Source: Mycolicibacterium sp.
Lineage (GTDB): Bacteria; Actinomycetota; Actinomycetes; Mycobacteriales; Mycobacteriaceae
Direction: 5' to 3'
Assembly (NCBI GenBank): GCA_020637165.1
Contig: JACJWN010000007.1
Span: forward strand, 1 to 64,000
Length of the DNA stretch: 64,000 nt
Of the stretch, positions 43,973-53,102 are shown in pieces. Each line of letters opens with the position of its first letter. The stretch's first letter is position 1. Both the position numbers and the translations under genes were made by a program. A model generated the notes under the pieces. The model did not search any database and was not told the DNA's origin. It saw only the letters and a program-made list of their open reading frames with translations.

Positions 43973-44653
43973 CTATCCGAGGGTCCATCCCCCGTCGGTG
44001 GGGATGATGGCCCCGAAGACGTAGGACGCCTCGGGGGAGGCGAGCCACCACAGCACCGACGCCGCTTCATCGCCGCTGCCCATCCGCTGTGCCGGAACGT
44101 TCCTGCGCAGGGACTGCTGGAAGCGCGGATCGGCGAGCGTCTCGGGCGGGAAGTACGACGGGTTCTCGATGAAATTCGGGGCGATGCCGTTGACCCGGAC
44201 GGCGTGCTGGGCCATTTCGCGGCCGACGCTGTGGACAAGAGCGATCTGGGCCGCCCGCGCGGCCTGGTAGGCGGCGATGGGGTGGGTCGAGCTGCGGATC
44301 GCCGTTGCGGAGGTCGGGACGACGACGGCACCTCCGCCCGCTTCGATCATCGCCGGCAGGCACTCCGCGAACAGCCAGAACAGGGGGTCGACGAGCCGAG
44401 TGAAGGCCTCCCGCACCACCGCGTCGTCGTGCTCGGTGATCGGGGCGACGGTGATCGGAGCTTCAAGGTTGGCGATCACGACCTCGAACGGTCCGTGTTC
44501 GGCGACCACCCGCGCCGCGTGCTCGCGCGATGTCAGCGGCTCGGAGATCGCGGTGACGGCGTCTCCCTGCGCGCGGAACCGCCGCACGGCCGCAGGGCCG
44601 ACGAACGCGTCGGCGTCGGTGATCAGCACTGCGCGTGCGTCGCTTGAGGACAC
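43973..44653 (-). CDS. Putative halohydrin dehalogenase (SDR-related)
   Basis: The 226-residue SDR-like protein lacks the glycine-rich NAD motif and instead has TDADAFVG, which fits the T-x4-F-x-G signature of halohydrin dehalogenases. The catalytic region TSATAIRSSTHPIAAYQAARAA gives a Ser-Tyr-Arg triad with Arg in place of the SDR Lys (spacing Ser-x13-Tyr-x3-Arg, where HheC has x12). The stretch APNFIENPSYFPPETLADPRF parallels the halide-pocket loop of HheA/HheB/HheC. Such enzymes turn vicinal halohydrins to epoxides and release halide. GTG 44653 has AAGGAGA before it. A haloalkane dehalogenase gene lies 12.5 kb away. Function is inferred from motifs only. Confidence 0.72.
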   Translation of the reverse strand: MSSSDARAVLITDADAFVGPAAVRRFRAQGDAVTAISEPLTSREHAARVVAEHGPFEVVIANLEAPITVAPITEHDDAVVREAFTRLVDPLFWLFAECLPAMIEAGGGAVVVPTSATAIRSSTHPIAAYQAARAAQIALVHSVGREMAQHAVRVNGIAPNFIENPSYFPPETLADPRFQQSLRRNVPAQRMGSGDEAASVLWWLASPEASYVFGAIIPTDGGWTLG

Positions 44654-44656
44654 TTG

Positions 44657-44720
44657 GTCTCCTTCGCCGGGGGTCTCCTTCGCCGGGGGTCTCCTTCGCC
44701 GGGGGTCTCCCTCGCCGGGG
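44657..44720 (-). repeat. 16-bp tandem repeat (4 copies) at the ribosome-binding site
   Basis: Four consecutive 16-base units (gtctccttcgccgggg, the last with one change) begin at 44657, 44673, 44689 and 44705. On the minus strand each unit contains AAGGAGA or a near match, so the Shine-Dalgarno of the halohydrin-dehalogenase-like gene is repeated several times in its leader. Confidence 0.92.
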
Positions 44721-44734
44721 GTCTGACTGATCAC

Positions 44735-44752
44735 CTTAGTTAGCTAACCCCG
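44735..44752 (-). promoter_or_regulatory. AT-rich palindrome upstream of the repeat leader
   Basis: TTAGTTAGCTAACC contains the inverted repeat GTTAGCTAAC and lies about 85-100 bases before the start of the halohydrin-dehalogenase-like gene. It may be an operator or promoter element. No regulator gene is adjacent. Confidence 0.3.
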
Positions 44753-44789
44753 CGGCGCGGGGGGATCGTCCGACGCGGCGCGCGCTCAG

Positions 44790-45052
44790 CAGACCACATG
44801 TAGTTTTGCCCACCTTGGAGCGACAAGGGCCGCCCCGCTCCGGTCGTTGTCGCTCCAAGGTGGGCAACAGCAACATGCCCCCCGAACTCGCCGACGTGCC
44901 GGCCGAACCCAGCGGCGCCGGCGATCGTCGGCCGCGCGGCGGGCTCGGCAGACCACATGTAGTTTTGCCCACCTTGGAGCGACAAGGGCCGCTCCGCTCC
45001 GGTCGTTGTCGCTCCAAGGTGGGCAACAGCAACATGCCCCCCGAACTCGCCG
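44790..45052. repeat. Direct duplication (159-bp period) of a palindromic repeat, copies C and D
   Basis: Copies 44790-44893 and 44949-45052 are about 104 bases each and differ at a single position seen by eye. Each contains a hairpin of the TTTTGCCCACCTT family: perfect 21-base arms 44806-44826/44847-44867 and 44965-44985/45006-45026. The pair lies in the 540-base divergent region between the halohydrin-dehalogenase-like gene and the channel gene. Several apparent reading frames across it are produced by the duplication. Confidence 0.92.
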
Positions 45053-45195
45053 CCGCGGACGCCCACCGCCGCGGATCGTCGGCGGCGGAGCGTCGGCCGT
45101 CAACGGGTTGAGGTCCTTCGCGTGTCCGCATCCCCCGCCCCGACGCCGACGCTGCTGAAACGGGTCACAGCCCGCTCGGTGGTAGTTTGCGGGCC

Positions 45196-46227
45196 GTGCG
45201 ACACCGTTTCATTAACCCCACACGTCGCCTGCTCGCCCCGCTGAGGGCACTTGTGATGATTCTGGGGTCCCTCGCCGTTCTGGCCGGTGTGTCGCTGGCC
45301 GCATCACCGCAGGCCGCAGCGCAGGATGAGCCCGACAAAGTCGCCATCGGCGTGTACATCAACGACATCTACGACCTCGAGCTGACGTCGAACAGTTTCA
45401 ACGCCGACATCTATGTGTGGCTGCGCTGGAGTAACCGCGACATCGACCCGTCGGCCAGCTTCGAGGTGATGAATCCTTTCGGATTCGACGGCGTGGTAGT
45501 GGAACCTCTGTCCGAGACGCCCGAGGACATGCCCGACGGCTCGAAGTACAGGGCCTTCCGCATCCGGGGCCTCTGGATCTCCAAGATGAACCTGCGCAAA
45601 TACCCGTTCGACGTGCAGAACCTGCTGCTGCAGTTCGAGGACGGCGCCAACGACGCCAGCAAGATCCAATTCGTCCCCGATAAAACACCGGTCGCGATCG
45701 ACGCCAGCATCTCCCTGCCCGGCTTCGTGATCGAACCGCCCACCCTGGCGGTGCGGAACTACGAATACCCGACCGACTTCGGTGATCTGGCGGCCGGCTC
45801 ACCGGACTACTCGAGGGTGACCGTGACGATCCCGGTTGAGCGTGAGGTGCTGCCGCTGGCGATCAAGATCATGCTGCCGGTCACCATCATCATCCTGCTC
45901 ACCGCGCTGATCTACGTGATCCCGGCGCGGCTGGAGGAGGCCCGTACCGGTATCGCCGTGACGGCGATGCTGACGCTGATGGCCCTGCAGTGGACGGTCA
46001 CCTCCAACCTGCCAGAGGTCGGCTACCTGATGATGATCGACGTCGTCTACATCCTCTCGATGGTCTACATCCTCATCGCGATGGTCTACACCGTGATCGG
46101 TAGCCGGCGCTCGGTGCACGAGCAGGCGGAAGAGTCCCTGCTGCGAGTCGACCGCCAGGTGGGGGTGGCCTCGCTGGCGGTCTACGCCGTCCTGGTGGTG
46201 CTGACGGTCCTGCTGTACCTGCGGTAG
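45196..46227 (+). CDS. Pentameric ligand-gated ion channel homologue
   Basis: The roughly 343-residue protein has a signal peptide (LVMILGSLAVLAGVSLAASPQAAAQ), an extracellular beta domain (WLRWSNRDIDPSASFEVMNPF, the RGLWISKMNLRKYPFDVQNLLLQFED strand pair where eukaryotic members have the Cys loop) and four helices: M1 LPLAIKIMLPVTIIILLTALIYVIP, M2 RTGIAVTAMLTLMALQWTVT, M3 LMMIDVVYILSMVYILIAMVY and M4 at the C-terminus. This is the GLIC/ELIC-type prokaryotic Cys-loop family, without the cysteines. The ligand is unknown. GTG 45196 was used; TTG 45187 is the alternative. Confidence 0.85.
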   Translation: MRHRFINPTRRLLAPLRALVMILGSLAVLAGVSLAASPQAAAQDEPDKVAIGVYINDIYDLELTSNSFNADIYVWLRWSNRDIDPSASFEVMNPFGFDGVVVEPLSETPEDMPDGSKYRAFRIRGLWISKMNLRKYPFDVQNLLLQFEDGANDASKIQFVPDKTPVAIDASISLPGFVIEPPTLAVRNYEYPTDFGDLAAGSPDYSRVTVTIPVEREVLPLAIKIMLPVTIIILLTALIYVIPARLEEARTGIAVTAMLTLMALQWTVTSNLPEVGYLMMIDVVYILSMVYILIAMVYTVIGSRRSVHEQAEESLLRVDRQVGVASLAVYAVLVVLTVLLYLR

Positions 46228-46257
46228 CCGGCGCCGGGGTGTGTTTGGATCGACCGC

Positions 46258-47352
46258 GTGGAACGGCTCTTCAACACCATCCTGGCCCTCAAAGAACGCG
46301 GACTACTCCCGGACGCGGTGATGCGGGCGCTGGTCCGCCTGATGTGCGCCCAGTGGGTCAAGACCTTCGAGTGCGGGGGTGACCTGGACAAGCAGGCCTT
46401 CTACAAGAAGAAGTACTTCGAAAAACTGCGCAGCAGTGCCGGCGCGCTGCACCAGGACGACGCCAACATCCAGCACTACGAGGTGCCCACCGACTTCTTC
46501 CACCTCATGCTCGGGCCCTACCTGAAGTACTCGTGCTGCCTGTTCCCGGAGGCCTCGACGAGCCTGGCCGACGCCGAGGTCGCCATGCTGCACACCTTCA
46601 TCGAACAGCGGCTCGAACTGAGCGAAGTGGTCGCGGCCAAAGGCCAGGTGCGGATGCTCGACCTGGGCTGCGGCTGGGGCTCGCACGGCAGCTACGTACT
46701 GGACAATTACGACGACGTCCACGTCACGTTCCTGTCCAACAGCGCCACCCAGCAGGAGTTCATCGCCTCCCGCAACGAGAAGCACACCGGACGGTTCACC
46801 AATGTCAAGGCCGACGCCAGCACCTTCGACGACCCGGAGTTCCGCGGCGCGTTCGACGTGATCGTCTCCTGCGAAATGCTCGAGCACATGAAGAACTACG
46901 ACATGGTGCTGGCCAAGGTCAGCTCCTGGCTCAAGGACGACGGCCGGATGATGGTGCAGATTCTGGGCAACCGCCGCTTCGCCTACGACTTCAAGACCAC
47001 CGACTGGATGGGCAAGTACTTCTTCGCCGGCGGCACCATGCCCAGCCGCGACCTGTTCGAGCACTTCCTGCCCGCCGACCTCAAGCAGGCCCGGGTGTGG
47101 GACGTCGACGGCCGGCAGTACAGCAAGACCCTCGACGCCTGGCTGGACCGCCTCGACGCCAACCGCAAACAGTGTCTCGAGATCCTGGAGGGCGGCCCGA
47201 CAGCGGCCCCGATCGCACTGGAACGCTGGCGGATGTTCCTGCTGTTCTGCTCGGAGGTCTTCGGCTACCGCGAGGGCAACGAGTGGATGGTGTTCCACTA
47301 CCTGTTCGAGAAGGCCGAGCTGTCCGAGAAAGCCGGGCCCGTCAGTCCCTGA
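46258..47352 (+). CDS. CFA-synthase-like SAM methyltransferase
   Basis: The 364-residue protein has the N-terminal helical region, the YEVPTDFFHLMLGPYLKYSCCLFP segment and SAM motif I MLDLGCGWGSHGSYVL of the cyclopropane-fatty-acid/coclaurine N-methyltransferase group, followed by VSCEMLEHMKNYD and TDWMGKYFFAGGTMPS. The cysteine pair SCC resembles the conserved CFA region. It lacks the clear mycolic-acid-methyltransferase pattern, so the substrate may be a small molecule or a lipid. It starts at GTG 46258, 30 bases after the channel gene, and may be cotranscribed. Confidence 0.82.
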   Translation: MERLFNTILALKERGLLPDAVMRALVRLMCAQWVKTFECGGDLDKQAFYKKKYFEKLRSSAGALHQDDANIQHYEVPTDFFHLMLGPYLKYSCCLFPEASTSLADAEVAMLHTFIEQRLELSEVVAAKGQVRMLDLGCGWGSHGSYVLDNYDDVHVTFLSNSATQQEFIASRNEKHTGRFTNVKADASTFDDPEFRGAFDVIVSCEMLEHMKNYDMVLAKVSSWLKDDGRMMVQILGNRRFAYDFKTTDWMGKYFFAGGTMPSRDLFEHFLPADLKQARVWDVDGRQYSKTLDAWLDRLDANRKQCLEILEGGPTAAPIALERWRMFLLFCSEVFGYREGNEWMVFHYLFEKAELSEKAGPVSP

Positions 47353-47373
47353 CGGTGCGCGGCGCCGGCATGC

Positions 47374-47826
47374 TCAACGCCGGCCCGAGGCCAGCAGCCC
47401 GGAGGTGGTCACGGCATTATTGGGCGCCGCGGCGGCCATCATCGTGCTGTGTGCCCGCTCGGGGTCGGACCCCGGGGGAACCACCAGTACGACGATGCTG
47501 GTTCCGCCCACTCCGAGAATCTCCACGGTGTTGCGGGGCCGGCGCCGGTACCCGGCCAGTCGGACGGCGCGGTCGCCGACGAGCAATGTGGCCGGCGTCT
47601 TGCCCCATTCGCCGACCTGATAGGCCACGCAGCTGATGGGGCCCAGCCGAACCGACAACACCGCCAGTAGGTCGGGAAGTTCGTTCGTCAGGTCGACGCT
47701 TCCCGGCCACCAGGCGCCGTCAACGTAACCGGTGGGAAGTGCTTTGGGCTTGAGCCGCAGCCGCGGAGTACGTACCGGCGGGGGCTGGCGCCATCCTGTT
47801 TTGGAGCGTGGTGCTACTCGCGTCAT
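47374..47826 (-). CDS. DUF5994 family protein
   Basis: The 150-residue soluble protein has the DUF5994 features: RLRLKPKALPTGYVDGAWWPGSVDLTNELPDLLAVLSVRLGPISCVAYQVGEW, then the RRPRNTVEILGV strand and a C-terminal helix ending in Ala-rich residues. Function unknown. ATG 47826 was preferred over a longer frame. It converges on the methyltransferase gene. A second family member is at 50666-51187. Confidence 0.78.
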   Translation of the reverse strand: MTRVAPRSKTGWRQPPPVRTPRLRLKPKALPTGYVDGAWWPGSVDLTNELPDLLAVLSVRLGPISCVAYQVGEWGKTPATLLVGDRAVRLAGYRRRPRNTVEILGVGGTSIVVLVVPPGSDPERAHSTMMAAAAPNNAVTTSGLLASGRR

Positions 47827-47994
47827 GAGACGCTCCTGTCTTGGGCCGACGAAGGGGCCCGAATTGTCCGGCGATGCCACGATCGAGAAACGGTCATGTG
47901 CGAGAACCCGCCGTTCTTCCGACTCTACCCGCACGAACAGCGGGCGGGAAAACCTCACCATCGCAATCGGATCCGTGTCCGCACGCACAGAAAT

Positions 47995-48020
47995 GGGCCG
48001 GCAGGTTGCCCTGCCGGCCC
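47995..48020 (-). terminator. Intrinsic terminator of cspA
   Basis: A perfect 11-base stem (GGGCCGGCAGG at 47995-48005 with its complement at 48010-48020) and a four-base loop lie 25 bases after the cspA stop. On the minus strand it is followed by ATTTCT. This is the strongest intrinsic-terminator shape in the window. Confidence 0.7.
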
Positions 48021-48045
48021 ATATCGGTGTGTCTCCCGGATGTGG

Positions 48046-48249
48046 CTATTCGGGACGAACTCCGGTCGCCAGGGGGCCCTTGGCGCCCTGGCCGATGTCG
48101 AAGGTGACCCGCTGATTCTCCTCCAGCGACCGGAAGCCGCCTCCGGAGATCTCGGAGTAGTGGACGAAAACGTCCTCAGCCCCGCCGTCGGGTGCGATGA
48201 AGCCGAAGCCCTTTTCGCTGTTGAACCACTTCACAGTTCCCTGTGCCAT
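48046..48249 (-). CDS. cspA: Cold shock protein (CspA family)
   Basis: The 67-residue OB-fold protein has both RNA-binding motifs, KGFGFI (RNP1) and VFVHY (RNP2), in the expected order after [12 protein letters not shown]. It acts as an RNA chaperone. ATG 48249 was chosen over an in-frame start two codons earlier. The Shine-Dalgarno is weak and the upstream leader is long and relatively AT-rich, as in cold-shock mRNAs. Confidence 0.95.
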   Translation of the reverse strand: MAQGTVKWFNSEKGFGFIAPDGGAEDVFVHYSEISGGGFRSLEENQRVTFDIGQGAKGPLATGVRPE

Positions 48250-48849
48250 TCTCAATTACTCATTTCTTCACACGGATGCCTCAAGCGGACATCGTCGAAC
48301 CGGCCGACACATTCGCGACCGGCGATTCGGCGCCCGCGTGGCGGACTGCCCGAAACTCATTGATCCCCAACGCGTAGAGCTAGCGCTGTTGATCGGAGAA
48401 CACCGGGTTTTCCACCGGCTCAGTGGAATCCACCTCAGTCGGAGCTACGTACTCGGACTCAGTCGGATGGGAAAAAAGGTTGTCAATCAAGAATTTTCTT
48501 TCGGATCGGCCGGGCCAGAACTGAGCTGACCGGCGTGATGACGCGCAATCGCGGAGAGAATGCCGTAATTCGGGCGAAGCGTGGCGTGGCCGCTGGGGCG
48601 CGAACACTATGACTCCCACGGTACAGGGTTTCCCGCACCGGGGATAGGGCGCCGCCCAGACGGCCCGTTTCCGTTGTCGTCCCAAGCCGCGGCATGCACC
48701 ACGCCGAATACCCGGTCGAGCGCATCAACCGCTGGGACAATCTGGGGTACCTACGGAGAGGGGAGAACTGTGCGCCGACCGGCCATCCTGATCGAACTAA
48801 TCGGCCCTGCGTCCCTGCCCACCGCACCACTCCGAGGGAAGGGTCCGAT
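48250..48849. other. 600-base intergenic region between cspA and the NERD helicase
   Basis: No supported gene lies here. The first part (48250-48500) is less GC-rich than the neighbours and probably contains the leader and promoter of cspA, read on the minus strand. The end has GAGGGAAGG before the helicase ATG at 48850. A frame open from 48694 into the helicase was judged to be non-coding extension. Confidence 0.5.
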
Positions 48850-50505
48850 ATGGCGATCCTGATTCCGGATCAGCCGCGGCTGGCCAACGCCGCCGAGGCC
48901 ATGGTCTGGCAGGCCCTGGCCGAGCAACTCGGCGACGGCGACCTCCTCGTCGTGGGTCGGCGGGTCACCGACCACCTCAAGGACCACGAGATCGACTTTC
49001 TGGTGGCCATCGAGGGGGCGGGGATCGTCAGCGTCGAGGTCAAGGGCGGCGAGGTGTGGCACGACGGCACCGCCTGGCGCCAACGGCGGGGCGGCCGGGA
49101 GTTCACCATCGAACCGGTGCGTCAGGCCCGCGAAGCCTGCTACGCGCTGCGCGGCTTCGTCGAATCCGACCCGCGCTGGACCCAGGGCCGGCTGCGATGG
49201 GATCACCTGGTGGTCCTTCCGCACAGCGCGCTGCCGCAGGATTTCAACCTCCCGGACTGCCCGCGCTGGAAAGCCGTCGACCGCGACGAACTCGGTTCCC
49301 TGGCCGTTCGGCTCAAAACCGTTCTGAGCCAACAGGAATTGGACCGTCCGCGACTGACGGCCGCGGGTATCGAGCAGCTGCAGACCGCGCTGCGCGGGCG
49401 CGGACTCCCGCAGCGCGACGTCGTCGCCCGCGCCCTGGAGAACGAGAACGCCGCAGACCTCCTCTACGAACAGCAGGCCGTCATCCTCAACGCCGTTCAG
49501 CTACTGCCCCGGGTGGAGATCCGTGGGGGCGCCGGCAGCGGCAAGACTTTCATGGCCGTCGAACAGACCCGCCGGCTGGCCAACGCCGGCCAGCGGGTGG
49601 CGCTGATCTGCTACTCCCACGGCCTGGCCTCCTACCTCAAGCGGATCACCGCCGGCTGGTCGCGCCGGCAGCAGCCCGGCTACGTCGGAGAGTTTCACAG
49701 CCTCGGCATCCGGTGGGGTGCTCCGGAAGGCCCCGCGGAGAACGAGCGCAGCAAGCAGGCCAGCCGGTTCTTCGAGCATGACCTCCCCGAGCAGATGCTC
49801 GAACTGGCAACCGGACTGCCGGATGGGCAGAAATTCGACGCCATCGTCATCGACGAGGCGCAGGACTTCGCCGACAGTTGGTGGGAACCGGTGCTGGCGG
49901 CGCTGCGCGACCCCGAGGCCGGCGGGCTGTACGTCTTCATCGACGAGGGCCAGCGGGTGTTCGACCGCCAGGGGACCCCGCCGGTGCCGCTGGTGCCGCT
50001 GATCCTCGACCAGAACATCCGCAACACCCGGCAGATCGCCAACGCCTTCCAGCCCCTGGTCGACCACCCGATGCGGTTCCTGGGCGGCGACGGACCCGAC
50101 GTGCGGTTCGTGGCCTGCCGACAAGCCGACGCGCTGGATGCCGGCGACGACCAGATCGAGGCCCTTCTGGACGAAGGCTGGCGTCCCGAGGACCTCGCGC
50201 TGCTGACCACCGGCAGCCGGCACCCCGAGCAGGTCGCCCGGCAGGAGGCGGGAAACCAGGCCTACTGGGATTCCTTCTGGGACACCGAGCAGGTGTTCTA
50301 TGGTCACGTGCTGGGCTTCAAGGGGCTGGAACGCCGTGCCATCGTTCTCGTGGTCAACGACCGCTATGCCCTCGAACGCGCCCGGGAACGGCTCTACGTG
50401 GGGCTCTCTCGCGCGCGGGACCAACTCGTGGTGTGTGGTGACCCTGAGTTCATCGCCGAGGTGGGAGGACCGGATCTGGCCTGGCGATTGGGTGCCCGGG
50501 TCTAG
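48850..50505 (+). CDS. NERD nuclease - SF1 helicase fusion
   Basis: The 551-residue protein has an N-terminal nuclease-related (NERD) domain (about 15-115) with the restriction-type core EIDFLVAIEGAGIVSVEVKGGEV (Asp...Glu-x-Lys), then a UvrD/Rep-like SF1 helicase: Walker A GGAGSGKTF at about 226, Walker B IVIDEAQDF at about 333, a QNIRNTRQIA motif near 400 and the C-terminal VYGH-like GFKGLERRAIVLVV...YVGLSRARDQLVV. It likely binds and cuts or unwinds nucleic acid. NERD-helicases include Nhi, a staphylococcal antiphage protein. Here it stands alone, so defence or repair is inference. Confidence 0.85.
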   Translation: MAILIPDQPRLANAAEAMVWQALAEQLGDGDLLVVGRRVTDHLKDHEIDFLVAIEGAGIVSVEVKGGEVWHDGTAWRQRRGGREFTIEPVRQAREACYALRGFVESDPRWTQGRLRWDHLVVLPHSALPQDFNLPDCPRWKAVDRDELGSLAVRLKTVLSQQELDRPRLTAAGIEQLQTALRGRGLPQRDVVARALENENAADLLYEQQAVILNAVQLLPRVEIRGGAGSGKTFMAVEQTRRLANAGQRVALICYSHGLASYLKRITAGWSRRQQPGYVGEFHSLGIRWGAPEGPAENERSKQASRFFEHDLPEQMLELATGLPDGQKFDAIVIDEAQDFADSWWEPVLAALRDPEAGGLYVFIDEGQRVFDRQGTPPVPLVPLILDQNIRNTRQIANAFQPLVDHPMRFLGGDGPDVRFVACRQADALDAGDDQIEALLDEGWRPEDLALLTTGSRHPEQVARQEAGNQAYWDSFWDTEQVFYGHVLGFKGLERRAIVLVVNDRYALERARERLYVGLSRARDQLVVCGDPEFIAEVGGPDLAWRLGARV

Positions 50506-50665
50506 GGGCCGGCGGGCTCGGCGCGCGGGGGCGCGGGAGGCGCCACGTGTAGAGTCGAAAGTGCCTGCGGTGATCCCTCATTCGCGAGTGCGGCCTCAGT
50601 GCCGGTAACGCGAAGGAACGCCTGTGAGTGCATCCCCGTGACGGCATCCCTATGACGGCATTCCC

Positions 50666-51183
50666 GTGACTGCGCCGCGCAGATCGCGCAGGACCGCGAG
50701 CCCGGTGCGGGTATCCCTGGCCGCGGCCCTTGGCAGGGAGATCGACGGAGCGTGGTGGCCGCGGACCGGGTCCATGGTCCCCGAGTTGCCCGATCTGGTC
50801 GAGGCGCTGTTCCCGGCGTTGGGTGAGGTCGTCGACATCAGTCTGAACTGGTCGGCCGGATCGGTCACTCCGGTTCTGAGCGCCATGGCCCCGGCCAACG
50901 CGGCCAGGATGGGTTGGGCGGCACCCCGGCACCGGCTGATGTTCCTGGTGGGCGATACCGCCTCCGCGCGCATTCTCGTGGTGCCCGCGATGACGGCCGC
51001 CGCGCTGGCCGTGATGGTTCTGCGGCAGGCCGCCTCACGGCACGTCCCCGATCTGGATCAGGGCACCCCAACTTACACGGCGGCCGAACGGGTGGTCCGG
51101 GCTGCCAGGAGCGACAGTGCCGGTTGGACCGCCGAGCGAACCGGCCGGGATCCGGCCGGTTCGTCGGAGACGGCTCGCGACGG

Positions 51184-51187
<4 letters not shown>
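50666..51187 (+). CDS. DUF5994 family protein (second copy)
   Basis: The 173-residue protein resembles the one at 47374-47826: VRVSLAAALGREIDGAWWPRTGSMVPELPDLVEALFPALGEVVDISLNWSAG, then HRLMFLVGDTASARILVVPAMTAAALAVMVLRQAA. The charged C-terminal tail differs. GTG 50666 follows a row of short near-repeats (gtgacggcatccc-like units, 50622-50668) that offers several start codons, so the exact start is uncertain. The end overlaps the convergent RNA helicase gene by four bases. Confidence 0.75.
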
Positions 51188-52566
<1,379 letters not shown>

Positions 52567-53102
52567 TGGTGCCTCTCAGGCATCGGGTTGTGCCGGACGG
52601 CATCCGGGTGTCGGAGGGCGCGGCGGCACAAAGGTGGCGAAATTGCCGGCGGCAATATCGGTTCGCCGCGAGACGTGGTGCTGGAAACGGTTGGTTCCGC
52701 ACAGTTCATTCAAGGCGCGGGCCGGAAAGCGGCCGTCGCGAGTGAAGTGAAGGTGTTCCACGACGATGGCCAGAAGCGGTGTCCGCGTCCGGCGTTGCTC
52801 CGAAGTCTAGCAGGCCGGGGCGCCGGCGCCGTCGGCACCGCGTCCGCCGGGACCCGCCGCCGGGGGTGTCGGACTGAATTTTAAGAGATTTTCAGCAAAT
52901 CTTGCCGGGGACGATTCCGGGTGGCCGGAGCCCCACTGCCAGCGCCGACGTCCGGCGGTGTGCCCCCGTCCACAATTGTTTGCTAAATCCGCGCCGGTCG
53001 GCCCCGGCCGTCGTGTGCAGAAGCACTGCCCGAAGTGGCTATGATTGCCCCGTCAGCGTTGATGTCTGGTCCCTCGACGACAGCCCTTTGGAGTGAGTTT
53101 CG
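52567..53102. other. 535-base divergent region between RNA helicase and L,D-transpeptidase
   Basis: No gene is supported. The minus-strand side (52567-52800) is the presumed long leader of the helicase. AT-rich patches occur at 52874-52905 and 52970-52988. Just before the transpeptidase, TGGCTATGAT (about 53036-53045) looks like an extended -10 box, and GGAG at 53091 is its Shine-Dalgarno. Confidence 0.5.

Noticed and set aside
44736..45131. Repeated minus-strand reading frames (GEFGGHVAVAHLGATTTG...)
   Set aside because: They come only from the duplicated hairpin DNA and have no ribosome-binding site or family.
48694..48849. N-terminal extension of the NERD helicase
   Set aside because: Its composition is not protein-like, and ATG 48850 has a ribosome-binding site and begins the conserved domain.
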